64,000 nucleotides of DNA, taken from NCBI GenBank assembly GCA_014898415.1, contig RCTD01000041.1:62001-126000 (forward strand), given 5' to 3'. The stretch comes from Stromatinia cepivora. Its lineage: Eukaryota; Ascomycota; Leotiomycetes; Helotiales; Sclerotiniaceae. This document shows, piece by piece, positions 36,921 through 51,677 of this stretch; position 1 is the first letter of the stretch, and every line of letters starts with the position of its first letter. The notes below the pieces were generated by a model. That model was given only the letters and a program-made list of their open reading frames with translations, searched no databases and had not been told where the DNA came from. Made by a program: the position numbers and the translations under genes.

Positions 36921-39299
36921 ATATCTTGAAGACCCAAACAGTACCACCGTCCGAAATTTGAAAATTGTCAAGTCCTGCAGGCACTTCGTATCACTTCATG
37001 TCATTTCCTGTCGGTCCAATATTCTCAGAATCATCCTGCATAAGGAGTGACCGACATTGAGCGTCTATACCCGAAAATCATATTACAACCAAAAGTTTGG
37101 TTCTTTATCAGATGAGGTAAAAGGTCAATTCATATCTCGTTCCCGCGGAGGTATTCCTGCATCGATCTAAACGATATCCCACGTGGATAGACTCCTTCAT
37201 CCGGGATGTCAGAACTCAAAAAATCAAACGGACCAACGGTGCATCATAAGCATGGTATGATTTTTGGTTGATTGAATAATTTATGCTGCCTCTTTAGATA
37301 AAAGCGCTGGATAAGCTAAGCCGGATAACCACAGCTCGTTCAAGCTACAGAAGAAACAAGCAATAAAGATTTCAGCCTTCACTGATTTGGTGTGAGATGT
37401 AGGTGATCTCGATGAAAAGATCTTCTGGGTCTCGTATCGTATGACAATATGTAAACATCTTTACTCTTGGTAATCCGGTGCAACATTGTTTTTGTTAGCT
37501 GGCTTCCAAGATTCTTAGAACAAAAGCTTCGAATGCTTCGCCTCTGGCTTGCAGATTGTCCCTACTTGGGGGTCATGATGCTTTGATATGGAGGTAGGTT
37601 GATATGCAAGTGTAAAGATCAATCAGGACTGATTAGATATGGATGAAAGGGGGGGGGTTGGGTGATGGGTTTCTCTACTTGTTTCTTAGCATATATCCAC
37701 ACATGTCCTCCATCTCACACCGTATCACCATCTAAAAAAAGAGAAGTGGGAAATTCACATCCTTTTATAACACTCTTGAAGAGCATGTCCTTCAAGCTTA
37801 GTTTTGTATGTATAGATCTATTATTAGTTGTATTAAAAGAACATAATAAACAAATATAATAATTAGATAAGGTTAACTAAATTTCACGATCTCCCAGACT
37901 ATTTCACCATATCTCGTTTTTCTCTTATCATAACTGCAAGAAGGACCGAGGTGCGAGGATTATACTCCCAGCTCGGTTCAAAAACCCCCATCGGGTATCA
38001 ATCTTAGACGCCTCGAACGCCCAAAAATATTCTTATCCAATCATTATCATAACATTTCATCTCTAAAATATACTTTCCTTGCTTATTATCAATTGCCCAG
38101 CTAGCTATCCCCGGTGATTTTTAAGTAAAGCACATGGTTTCACTCCACCATAATCAAATCATCATGGTCCCAAGAGAAGGGAAATGCTTGTTGGCTAGGA
38201 CTAACGGCGAAATGAAAGACGGGCGGCTCATTTGAATACAGAGTAGACACTAGATACATAAGCTTACCCTCTATACCTATACGGATACCCATACCAAGTA
38301 TTGCCAAGTAGACTTCGGTTAACAAATTAAATCTTATTGGCAGGTCAAAGTGAACTCGAGGTAGTTTGTTTGTAAAAATCCTGTACGCCCAGTCTTGCAA
38401 GTCCAAGTTTACCGTCCACTCATTCCGAATTCCCCCCGAGACTTTGTTCGCCTCTCACCTCTTACCCTCTTATTACTGCTGCTCGCGCGACCTAAATTTT
38501 CTTATCGGATTGACTGCTTGGCGATATTCTTAAAAACTTGGCATCAAACGTTACCTTCCTATTGTGGAGTAAGGAGGAGATGATTACTTGTTGGTGATGA
38601 AATCGCTTGACAAATGAGAATACTTGCTTGACTCTCGAGATTGGGGATATGATTGCGTGATGGATGGAGGATGGCAAAGTGGACTATAGTGGGGAAGGCC
38701 TCGCATTTATCTTTGTCATTCTTGTGGATGTTACAATGGAGGTAGTACTCGGCCGCTGGCTTGAATGCCTTTGCCCATACATAATTATATTGTATGCACG
38801 ACAGCCCCCATAGTGTAAAGCAGAACTATCATATTTGCCACATAAAACGAGGGAGCCTTGTCAATTTAGAATCTGGGGTCCAAGTTTATATCTTCTAGAA
38901 CGATTTGATATGGGCTATGATATGTTCCGTCCGTCAATATCAGTTACTCACCTTCCTATTTCGGAGGTCTCCGTGATGGAGCAACATGTGAATCAGTGCA
39001 CAGAACACAATTGTGAGAGCTCGTACCAGCTGATAACGGTACTGATTGGTATCGCTTTCCCGTTTATGAGGGAAGGGATATGGTCCCATGCTAGCTAGAT
39101 GTGCATGCGAGATTCTCCGAATTGGTTGGTACTAGGATGATGAAATGGGATGTGGAGAATTTAGGTGGTGTAGCTTCATACTCAATGGGTATGGCAGCGG
39201 TATATTTATTCTCGTGTATTCCCTCCACTTGGTTGAGCTCTTTAGTCGCACTTCTACGACCACTCTCTTTACCTGCTGTGATCAATCAACTTCGCAATC

Positions 39300-41429
39300 A
39301 TGGGTAAGTACCTTATTTCATTCACTTTGTTCATGTTCATGATATTCGTTACTGACAATTAACAATAGTTGCACAAGAAAATGTCACAGCCGATATCCAA
39401 GGTGCCATGCTAGGCCCTGACACCGTTCTGGCTATGGACCAGAAAGGATCCCTAGTTCACACAGTCTCACGAGAACGTCATCCCACCACCGGAATGGAAA
39501 CTGAAGCCGCATTCGTTCATGCAGAAGGTCATGGACATGATCATATTGATCCAGGTTTAATTCCTACTGAGGAAGAGAAAAAGACTCTCCGAAAAGTAGC
39601 CGGAAAGCTTCCCACTATCACCTACCTAATCTGTGCTGTTGAGTTCGCTGAGCGAGCTTCTTACTAGTACGTACCACTCAATTCCCGATTGCGTCATTTG
39701 CAATTTCAATTAGACAAATTAGCTAACACAATTTCACTTATAGTGGATGCAATGGTCTCATCAACAACTTCGTCAATAGACCCCTTCCCGTTGGCGGCGA
39801 CGGCTATGGAGCACCACCACGCGGGACCCAACAAACTGCTGGAGCTCTAGGTCTCGGCACGGTCAAAGCAACAGCCACATCTCAATCATTCGCTATGCTT
39901 GCATATGCACTTCCATTGTTCTTCGGATGGCTCTCAGATGCCAAAACCGGTAGATTCAAGATCATTTGCTGGGGTGTAGCAGTATGTGGTATTGCACATA
40001 TTCTCATGTGTGCAAGTGGTGCTCCTAATCTGTTGGCGAGTGGAAGTGCTAAGACTCCTTTCTTTTTGAGTGTTTATATTCTGGCTATTGGAGCTGGTAA
40101 GTTCTCTATTCATCCGAAAATCTAGCCATCATAACTAATCTCCTGGCAGCTATGTTCAAACCTAACATCGCACCAACACTTCTCGATCAAATGCCAAACG
40201 CAGTTCCCGTCAAGAAGACTCTCTCATCCGGTGAAGTGGTCATTGTTGATCCCGAATCTACCACCGAACGTGTCATGCTTTGGTTTTACCTTCTCGTCAA
40301 TGTTGGTGGATTCATGGGTGTCCCAACTGCATATACCGAAAAATACGTCGGCTGGTGGTTGTCCTTCCTTCTTCCACTTCTCCTCTATCTTCCTCTTCCA
40401 TTCCTCCTTTGGTTCATGCGCAAACGTCTCATCCTATACCCACCAGGAGGATCTGATCTTGGAAATGTTTGCCGCGTTGTCGGTATCTGCTTCAGAAGAG
40501 GTGGTTACAGGAAGCTCTTTACCCGCAAGGGAGGGTTCTTCGAACCAGCTAAGCCATCCAACATCGCCAAATCTAACCACGTTATTCAAGTACCATGGAA
40601 TGACGGATTTGTCGAAGATGTAAAGCGAACCTTTGAAGCAGCCGGAATCTTCTGTTTTTTCCCCATTCAAAATATCAACGATAACGGTCTCGGTAGCGCT
40701 GCTAGTGCCCTTTCAACTATGTTGACTACAAGTGGTGCACCCAACGATGTTATGAACAACTTCAACTCTCTCTCCATTATCATGTTCGCTCCAATCCTCA
40801 ATTACGGTCTCTATCCTTTCTTGAGAAGCCGCAACATTCACTATGGTCCAATCGCTAGAATGACCACTGGATTCTTCCTTTCCACTCTTGGAGGTGCCGC
40901 CTATACCGTCCTCAACTACTACGCCTACAAGGTCGGACCTTGCGGAAAGTACGGATCTTCCGAAACTTGTGTTGATGCCAATGGTGTCTCCCTCGTTTCC
41001 TCCATCTCAGTTTGGTATATGGCCATCCCGTACGCCGTCGGTGGTATTTCCGAACTCTTTGTCAACGTTCCAGCCTACGGTATTGCATACTCCAGAGCCC
41101 CTGCCAACATGAGAGGTCTCGTATCTGCTCTTAACTTGTTCACTCAAGCTATTGCTTATGCCGTTGGTCTTGCATGTGCTGGTGTCATTAAGGATCCATA
41201 TCTCACTTGGGATTTCGGTGCGCCAACTATCATTGGTGCCATTATGATGGTTGCTTTCTATTGGATCTACAGAGATATCGATAAGGAAGAATATAAACTC
41301 AGTCAAAATGATGAACAGATGCATGTTGCGGATGCACCAATTGATGGACAAAGTACCAGTGAGAAGACGTCTCCGCCTTCTTATGAAGGTGAGAAGGGTG
41401 GTATCAGGGATAAGGAGACTGAGCTTTAG
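39300..41429 (+). CDS. PTR2: POT/PTR2-family peptide transporter
   Basis: Four exons fit: 39300-39303, 39369-39666, 39744-40096 and 40150-41429, phases consistent, 644 residues. The first exon has only ATG plus one base, a known fungal peculiarity, supported by GTAAGT and CAATAG. The proton-dependent oligopeptide transporter signature FAERASYYG crosses the second intron (about residues 92-102). Twelve membrane segments are visible, such as VMLWFYLLVNVGGFMGVP, WWLSFLLPLLLYLPLPFLLW and PYAVGGISELFVNVPAYGIA. The N-terminus (about 70 residues) and the C-terminal tail after WIYRDIDKEEY are hydrophilic and cytosolic. Di- and tripeptide import across the plasma membrane is well established for the family. 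PTR2 is the closest named relative; paralogues occur in fungi. Confidence 0.92.
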
Positions 41430-44312
41430 AGGGTTGGAAGCGAAAAGTTTAATGGTGATGGCGGAGTAGGGGATTTTGGATTGCGGGAGATGTGATGATG
41501 ATTTCTATGATACCGTATGATAGTATGATTTTGGCAGAGGTGATGGGCTCAAAAAGGCTAGACGCTGGCGAGCTATCGCTGGATAATTACTTCTTAATGA
41601 CATTCTTTTATTTAATTATGCAATTTATTAGCATGGTTCTTGAACTTTCTTTACATGGTTTGTCCACTTCTTTGATGCCAAATATGCGATTGAGAGTGAT
41701 TCTCATTCATTGCTACAAAAAGCAAACATAGATCTGTGACCGAGTAGAACTTTGAGATATGGCAGTGCTTTTCAACAAACCACATTTTAACGTCCAATTG
41801 GCAGGAGGAAAGAAGTCTATATTGCAGATGCCTACTGTGATCTGTGCCATTATAATATCTTCCTTGACCCCATTCATTGTAGGTCTTTCTCTTCCATGAT
41901 ACAACACCATTCAAATGAATGCCCCAAACATTGGACAGTCTTCCTGGCAACCAGTCTTCATGGATTCTTCTCCTGAGACACCTAACACCGAAATGTCCGA
42001 CTTCGTCACACCTACCGCTACAGGCAGTCCCAACCCCGCATTCCGAGGTCATGAAACGTCCTTCAAAGGCGCTAGTTCTCTCATAAATGTGCAATCGAAC
42101 TTCGATCAATCACTTAAAAGACGTTCTCCCAAATGCGAATTATTAGTGCGGCGGTAATGTACCCATCACCTCGACTACTTCAAGAGTGACGATTTGATTC
42201 GATGCGTCGATTTCGGAGTTGACTCATAAACTACAACTTCCCACTTCAAAGCCACCGTTGGAGTTAGGATGTACAAGTTTAGCGTCAAGAAGTCAAGGAC
42301 TCGAACATCTTTTACAAGCAACTCGACCTTCGGGTACCCTAAACCCCTCCTGCTTTAGCACGGGCTTTCATCACATGGGATCTTGGATGCTGCAGCAAAT
42401 GCTTCTTTTGCCAGATCATAGGATGAAACTTAAAGAGAAAGGAGGGGAATAATGGGGTATTAGGCGTGAGTTGCGCGGATTAAAGGTACATACCCCTATT
42501 TCCAGCTTTCTTGTCATGCTTGTGCTCTCAACCATTTTTCTCGCCGGTCTCCGAACGTCATTCAAGGGAAATTTGAAAGTAAAAGATATATTCAAAACCT
42601 TCTGGGAAAATTAAGGGGAGGGAATCTGTCAGAGAAGGGCACGCGACCGTGGCTCCGTTTGGTATTTTGGTTGTATGTTTACCAAACCCATATCAAGGTT
42701 TGACTTGTCTCGAGACTCGATTTTCAACCCAGTCCATGCATGTATCAAAACCCACTGTAATATTTGGGCACATTCTACTTACACATCGACATAAGAGGTG
42801 AACTTTTAGTTTCTCAGGGATATCATACCAGTAGGTTCAACTTATCCGTCGATTCCATACAATCGCCATCAATCGGATGGGCAGCGTTTTACAATACGTG
42901 TTCACATTCATTCCTCCCCACCAAATCCGGAAATTGCATCACCTTATCCTACAATCTCTTCTTTTCCAAGAAGCTCAGCTTACTCGCTCCAACAATGTCT
43001 TCTTCCCATTCCCCTCTTCTTGAAGGTATCCGCGGGATGCCGAATAACGGGGCTTTCATGTCACAAGGTGGTCTCATGGGATATTATTATTGTGTACACA
43101 GTTATGACCATACCGTTACTAGTAAAGATGAGCTTGAAGCAAGTGTAGAGAAGTTAATGCCATATGCACTAAAAAGTGTAGATGCCATGATATTTCAGAC
43201 TTTTACTAGCTTGGGTACTATGGACCACAGTGAGGCCTGTGATTGATAATGAGCTGTGGATGAAATGGGGAGAAGGACGAATATAGGCCTCGGCCTTGGA
43301 TAATGATACATGCGAATGCTGCGAAGATGAGCCACACTTGGAATGGCTCTCGGCAATCAGGAATTGAACAAGAATAGGAAAGAAATTTTGGGGATTAAAG
43401 ATTTGTGATGATGAACCGCCGCCGGTAGACGAAGATCCAAACCGGGCAGACAGAAGTTCTTATTATGAAATGGAGTTTGATCTTTGCTTGAGATACTACA
43501 CATTTCATACTTTCGATTATTGGATATTCAGTGAATGCTTGAGTAGTGATAGAATACTCGTCACAAGCTTTCAATTAATCCTTACAACAAGCATTCGGCT
43601 CGGAGGCCAAACTCAAGTGCGTCTAGAAACAAGGAAAAAAAGCTAACATAAGGAACATATAGTTCATCAATTCCGAGCGGCCATACGACGCATTCCAAGA
43701 TATAGTCTGGCTCAACGAAACTCATGCCTACAATTGACAACGATGCCTTGTGCATGTCAAGGCTAATGCACATATACATGAGCACTACTCGTGTGCGGCG
43801 ATCCTGGTTGACATTCCTTGCAGGCACAAACGCCGTGTTGATATTTCAGAGAACGGGTAATGTATTGATCAGAGAAGATTTCCAAAAAAAAAAAAAAAAA
43901 GAAGGGAACGAGGAGGAAGATGTAAGACGGAGCAAAGATTTGACCTCTATCAAGCTACGCGGAGCTTCGGAATTTGAATGAGGGAGACAACAATCTTATT
44001 CAAGAGACCGACCAGGGAGGTCTATCCCACGGCCGATGTGTGAATGCCATGGAAGAGACTAGGAGAATGGATTCACAATAGTTTCTTCGTGACCAATCAT
44101 GGTGGGGATGGGACCAACGACAGGACTGTGGAGGTATAACAAAAAGAAATGGCGGTGCTATTTGGTTGGTATTGAGTATGAGAACATGTAAACTGGAATT
44201 GTATTTGAAGATTTGGTTAGAGAATTGATTGAGAAGGAAATCAAGGTAAAACGCATGATAATCATATCAATAATTGAAGATTGTATGATATTCCCAATTT
44301 CTACACCGACGC
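41430..44312. other. Intergenic with doubtful small frames
   Basis: No recognised gene. Two frames look more coding than their surroundings: 41915-42157 (80 residues, rich in Ser/Thr/Pro, SSPETPNTEMSDFVTPTATG) and 42995-43246 (MSSSHSPLLEGIRGMPNNGA, then DELEASVEKLMPYALKSVDA). Neither has a known domain. An A-run of about 17 lies near 43887-43903. Confidence 0.4.
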
Positions 44313-45786
44313 CTAGGCAATGCTGCGCTCCCCAAAACGCCATCCCAAATGACACCTGTGATCAAAATCTAGATATTTGTTAGCGATGTCTCCGGATATC
44401 ATTAGGATTCACTTACCGTATCTCATAAGACCCTGCTCTGGTCATATATCTCACCCATTTTACACTTGAATAATTATTCTTCTCAAACACCTTCAAATAC
44501 CTAACCAACAGCCCCGAACTTGTGAACATCAACAAGCTAAAGTTCAAACTCAACGGTGGTCTTGACCATGCCTTCTGATTCGTCATACTTGTCAATGTAG
44601 CTTCCGCGCTCAACACAAATTCATTCTGTCCAGTAAATCTTGGTATCTTCCATATAATAACATTCTCCTCCGGAACATATTTTGCTTTTCCTTGTGTACA
44701 TCGATCGGTGATTCGAGCAGTATTTAGAGGCGTCGGAATCTTAACAACAACATTAGTGGCGAATAGCTTGCTACCATAATTGGCTCGAATCGCAATACTG
44801 TATTCGACCTTTGTTTTACCAACTTCGTTCACAATTGCATGAATTTTGAATGGCAGATTGACATTTTCGGTGGCTCGATAACGCATAAGTTCGAATTCTC
44901 CATCAGGAGGTATGAATGAGATAATTCTGTCTGTATCGAACTTTCCTAGCTTGACACATTGGTGAAATTGACAATCCTCCAATGTGACGCTACCAGCTGC
45001 TGCTTTGGTGGCCTTGGTGCCCATACGATTTCCAGATGGTAGAGATGAAAGACTGTCGCCATCTAACAATAATCGGTCATTGAGTCCAAACTTGCATTCT
45101 GGTGTTCCGGAAAGATATGCCCTCATGACGATTTGACCATTTACATCGGCTCGTAGAACAGTTCCTGTAGCAGACATTAAAAGATTGACATCTTCAATTA
45201 CATCCACAAATGCTTCATTCTTCCTATATTTAACATCGGCTTTTCTCCATGATAAAGCTCCGGTTGCTTGCATTGTAATCTTCGCCGAGTCTTCCATGGT
45301 TCGTTCCGACTTGACACCTTCCGTTGTGATGTACATCTTTAAAGTATCCGTCTCAGTATTTTGAGGGTATCCAAAATCCAAGATTTCTATTCCGCTGATG
45401 CATTAGCTCCTGGGACATGTAATACTTGCGACTTGCGCATTGCACTCACCATCTAAAAGTTCATATACCAGTACGAAATTGTTCTTAACCGCCTCTTCAT
45501 CAAACTTCCCAAAGTAACCTTTTCCCAGCGCAATCAATCTATATAAGAACTCGAAGACCAGCGCAGCATTGGCATTACTCTTGGTAATCGCGACCAAGTA
45601 TATGTTCTCGTGTTTGACATGACTGAAAGTTGTGCTTCCTAAAGTAAGGATTGGTGAACGAACTTGAGCATTGGAGATGACTTGAATTCGAAAGACATCT
45701 GCGAGTCGAGGTCGACAATCATTTCGAAATGCACGAAAGATTAAATTTTCTCCCTTCTGATTAAAGATCAATATGCCAGACAGCAT
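44313..45786 (-). CDS. AP-2 clathrin adaptor complex, medium (mu) subunit
   Basis: Three exons, 45786-45450, 45386-44417 and 44355-44313, join in phase to 449 residues. The N-terminal longin domain (about 1-140) reads [60 protein letters not shown], which matches AP-2 mu better than AP-1 mu. The mu-homology domain (about 170-449) includes DCQFHQCVKLGKFD and FIPPDGEFELMRYR, which line the site for YxxPhi cargo signals. The subunit recruits cargo to clathrin-coated pits at the plasma membrane. The protein would end EIR if the second intron (GTAAGT..CACAG) were retained (stop at 44413-44415), or continue CHLGWRFGERSIA when spliced. Which end is used is unclear. Identification as an adaptin mu chain is certain. 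Confidence 0.9.
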
Positions 45787-46268
45787 TTTGATTTATAGGT
45801 GGATTAAGGAGGATTTAGTTGTTAAAAGTCGAGGAAGGATGAGGTGGGCGGAGCCGGGAGCTTTGGACAGGATGTTTAGAGTTTAGAAGCCCAGTACCAA
45901 TTTACCGAACATTCTTCTTCAATAGTATTCAGGGGTTGGCAACACTTTTTCCGACAATGTAAGTGGATTTTCATATTGTTAGATTACCAGACAGATCACG
46001 AATATGTTAAGTATCAATCACTTTCTCAGATAATCTCATACGATCATGTTGTGGCCCTCAACATCTAGTCGCTTTGGGTCTGCACAGTTGTCACTCATCA
46101 CATGAAAACTTTGCCTCGATTATCTCTTGATCACAAGTCTATAAAAATCTATACTGGCACACATGGGTAATTGCTAGCTGTACAGGAATGAGGTATTGAT
46201 GAAGAAAACCATAAAAACCAAATGCACATCATCGTCGCTCCCATTATCTATTCACAAAATAAATATCC
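45787..46268. other. Intergenic, upstream of AP-2 mu
   Basis: This is the promoter side of the mu-subunit gene and the 3' side of the succinyl-CoA ligase gene; nothing else was seen. Confidence 0.5.
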
Positions 46269-47608
<1,340 letters not shown>

Positions 47609-48007
47609 CTTGTCTAAGGACAATTGATGTCGGATAGGAAAGACAGGAAAGCGATTTAAAGTTTTATCTTGAAATAATTTCCTTCTTTCTTACCAACTTC
47701 GAACTTCCTTCAGTTACGGACGGAATCGCTTGCAAGGCTTCTCCGACTTTGACCGGAATATAGTTATTCCGGTGGGTTTTGGTGATTTTTTGGTGATCAA
47801 TTTTGTAGGTAACCTTACCCCGCCATATTTTCAAAACCATCACTCCAGGACAACCATCAGTGAACCTCACGAACCTCAAGAACCTCACGAACCTCACGAT
47901 ATTACGAACTCTACTTGCCAGAAAGGTTCAGCTAGGACTGCATGAAAAGACCGGATTCGGATTCATTCAATCGCACAATCAGACAATCACACAACTCACA
48001 ATTCAAA
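47609..48007. promoter_or_regulatory. Bidirectional promoter between LSC1 and ELP3
   Basis: The start codons are 399 nt apart and point away from each other. The stretch contains a short direct repeat (CTCACGAACCTCA-type words near 47865-47905) and no gene of its own. Confidence 0.7.
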
Positions 48008-49802
48008 ATGGCCACCCCGGTCGATACAATGACATTGTCGGATAGGCAGAGGAAGCCAAAGGATCTTAATTTACCTCCAGAGAATGAACGATACTTGAGA
48101 GCATGTTCAGATATTGCTAGCGCTTTAGTACAGGATCATGAATCTCAACAGGATCCAAATGTACCAAGGAAGGATATCAATTTGAATAGTTTACGCGCCA
48201 AAATGTCCAAACGTCATAGGCTCAGCAATATTCCACCATTGACTGCTATCATTGCAGCAATTCCAGAACATTATAAGAAATATATCCTTCCAAAGTTGAT
48301 CGCAAAACCAATTAGTATGTATTCCCACGCGCATTAACATCTGCGAGGCTAATAGTATATAAGGGAGTGCTTCTGGTATTGCGGTTGTCGCAGTTATGTG
48401 TAAACCGCATCGATGTCCTCATATCGCATACACAGGAAACATTTGCGTCTATTGCCCTGGTGGACCTGATTCTGATTTCGAATATTCTACACAATCATAT
48501 ACCGGTTACGAACCTACATCGATGAGAGCTATTCGAGCACGATACGATCCTTTCGAACAAGCTAGAGGACGAGTAGATCAAATCAAGTCTTTGGGTCACA
48601 GTGTCGACAAGGTTGAATATATCATTATGGGTGGAACTTTCATGTCATTATCTGAAAGCTACAGAGATGGGTTTATCTCCCAATTACACAATGCGCTTAG
48701 TGGATACCAGGGAAACAATGTCGATGAAGCAGTTCAAGCCGGAGAGATGAGCAACATCAAATGTGTCGGTATTACAATCGAAACTCGACCGGATTACTGT
48801 CTGCAGCCACATTTATCTGCCATGCTAAGGTATGGCTGTACCCGTTTGGAAATTGGTGTGCAATCCCTATACGAGGATGTCGCTAGAGATACCAATAGAG
48901 GTCACACTGTTGCTTCGGTCGCAGAAACATTTTGCTTAGCGAAGGATGCTGGTTTCAAAGTTGTTAGCCATATGATGCCAGATTTACCTAATGTCGGAAT
49001 GGAGAGAGACTTGGATCAATTCAGAGAATATTTCGAAAATCCCGCCTTCAGAACCGATGGTCTCAAAATATACCCAACTCTTGTCATTCGTGGAACCGGT
49101 TTATATGAACTCTGGAGAACTGGCAGATACAAGAACTACACACCAAATGCCCTGATCGATATAGTTGCTCGAATCCTCGCTCTCGTGCCACCGTGGACTC
49201 GTATTTATCGTGTTCAAAGAGATATCCCAATGCCTTTGGTTACATCTGGTGTTGAGAATGGAAATCTTCGAGAACTTGCATTGAGCAGAATGAAGGACTT
49301 TGGTACTACCTGTCGTGATGTCCGAACTCGTGAAGTTGGTATCAATGAAGTCAAGAATAAAATCCGCCCTTCTCAAGTTGAGCTTGTACGAAGAGATTAT
49401 ACCGCAAACAAAGGGTGGGAGACATTTTTGGCATATGAAGATCCAAAGCAAGATATCCTTATTGGATTACTCCGCTTGAGAAAGTGTTCTTCCACACATA
49501 CCTTTAGACCTGAACTTACTGGACAACCCACAAGTATAATTCGTGAGCTTCACGTTTATGGTTCAGCTGTACCAGTTCATGCTCGTGATCCAAGGAAGTT
49601 CCAGCATCAAGGATATGGTACATTACTCATGGAAGAGGCCGAAAGAATTGCTCGAAATGAACATGGAAGCACGAAGATAAGTGTCATCAGTGGTGTTGGT
49701 ACGAGAGATTATTATCGAAGATTAGGCTATTGGCTTGATGGTCCTTACATGAGCAAGATGCTACCACCAAAGGATGATGAGGATAGTGATGATGACTTTT
49801 GA
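48008..49802 (+). CDS. ELP3: Elongator complex catalytic subunit ELP3
   Basis: Two exons, 48008-48314 and 48364-49802, with a 49-nt intron (GTATGT..TATAAG), give 581 residues. The radical-SAM cluster cysteines are C120-x9-C130-x2-C133 in [14 protein letters not shown]. The next block [20 protein letters not shown] and [11 protein letters not shown] follow the family closely. The C-terminal GNAT domain has the acetyl-CoA loop [16 protein letters not shown] and ends in an acidic tail DDEDSDDDF. Elp3 adds the carboxymethyl precursor to wobble uridine 34 of tRNAs. I chose ATG 48008 because AAAATGGCC is a good start context and it gives a usual length. An in-frame ATG at 47942 would add 22 residues. 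Confidence 0.96.
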
Positions 49803-51677
49803 TGTCAAAATGCCCAGGAAATTCTTCGCTCAAGTCGCGGCGCTCGGCTGTGAAATCTATTATCAAGAAGCTTAGCTGACAACGCGATTATTTGTACTCA
49901 CTATATTTGGGTAACCATGGCTTGGTTTTAAGACTTTGAGTCATAGTAGGATCTTTTACCCTACGCTTAGCAAAAGGTCTAAGGTTATGTGATGAAATCC
50001 CAAGTCCAGAGTTTCTCCCAGCGATATTATCACCGGAAGAAGTAGTTGATATCCTGGATGGTAGGCCAAGAACTCCTCTATGTTGGCAGTTGACACTCGT
50101 CACTGAAACATCCTTATCCTCGCGGTATTGTCATTGCCGGAGGAACAACTCCCATACCAAGAGTATGCTGGATACTATTCTCTTTCACCTTGTCGTCACC
50201 GGATGTTCCATTCGACTTCCTTGTCTGAATATGAATTAGTACAGAGTATGTCCACATCTTCCAGTCCTATTTTAATCACATCAACTGGAGGCACGCCTGG
50301 GTATGCGCCATGGAGGCGAGACAGGTTGTGATTATATACAATAAACTGATTTAGATACTATACTTGGTAGTTTAATGAGATAATCTTGCATTTAATACTC
50401 CGTTCCCATGGTATTTTCGGCTCAAATACAGCATATGATAATCAAGTCAGCGTGTCTCGGAGTGTATACTAACAGCTAAAAAGATGCATAACGTATTTGT
50501 CCTACACTTTGCGCATCGATGTGGCACAAACAATCGTTTGGGCCAACTAAGGTTGCTATACAAAAACGGGGTGTGACTGTGATTACATGATGACCTGTAC
50601 AGTATCTGCAGTAAGCACTTTGGCCCTATGTCCCCATATCCCCCGATGTCCATGAGTATTGACATGATGTCTTCGCTCTATTCATCCAAACTTCATCACT
50701 TGTCTAGGAACCTAATATTCCGATATGAAGGGACGTGAGTGAGATGGTGACTTCAAATGAGGTGAGTCGCTTTCAATCAATTTCATCATGATTTGATGTT
50801 CATCGCAATCCTTTCCTGCCATGATGCTATCCTAAATTTGGTCATCAACTTAGCTAGTATTCCTTCCATCTTACTAAACATGTTCTCTTTTAAAATTATC
50901 AGCCCTACAAGCGTTTTATCTCAATTGAAACATTCATTCTCAACCATTCGTAACCTTTCCTGCATCAATAAATAATGACGGGTTATTGGTCCTTTCAGCC
51001 TCTACCATTGGAATATTAATACTGTGGTGGCTATGCAAACGGGACTTGTGGTAGAATTTTCCGGCCATTTGGGTCGAGTGAAGTCGCCTAACCCTAACTC
51101 CCGACTTCACCAATCACACTAATACAGAGTTCGGTGTACATGAACACTTCACTTCACTGGCGCTTACAGCCGCGCGTGGGTTCTATTTCAGGTCTCTACT
51201 CTTTCCTGCGCCTCCATCAGACTTCTTTATTATTTGTCCAACAAACAAATCTGATGTACAGCTTTTCTCAGCCCTTGCGTGGCTAAAAATAACAACGAAT
51301 TTGAAAAGACTTTTCGTAGTTATTTTCATATTCCTTAGAATCTTAATCTTCGTTTGTACTATATCATTTATTAGATATTGTGAATTTTGGTCATCACAAC
51401 TGCGGCCGAATCTTAAATTATACCTCGAAGGCTTGTATGAAGAAGGTATCAGCCCAAATCTGGTGATTAACGAACAAACATGGACCAGTGTCCTGGTAGG
51501 TCTAGAGATGGTCTGGCTATATAGGAGACCGTTTGCAAGTTTGTGTTTTGATATTTTCTCATCTCACAATCCAAATCTTTCAACGAATCTCTTTTAGTCC
51601 TACGTACTTCCTATCTTGTTTCTTTTATTGAAAATCCGTCTTCCGGCCTATTACAATTTGGATTTCCATCATCCGTA
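49803..51677. other. Intergenic, no convincing gene
   Basis: Only short frames are present; none has a domain. The last part is the LsdA-like promoter, C/T-rich near 51590-51670. Confidence 0.5.

Larger units (their letters stand above)
36071..39299. other. Intergenic with repeats, no convincing gene
   Basis: This contains a hexamer microsatellite (36408-36473), a 120-bp tandem duplication (36681-36920) and otherwise A/T-rich DNA with short frames only. The PTR2 promoter lies in its last part. Confidence 0.55.
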
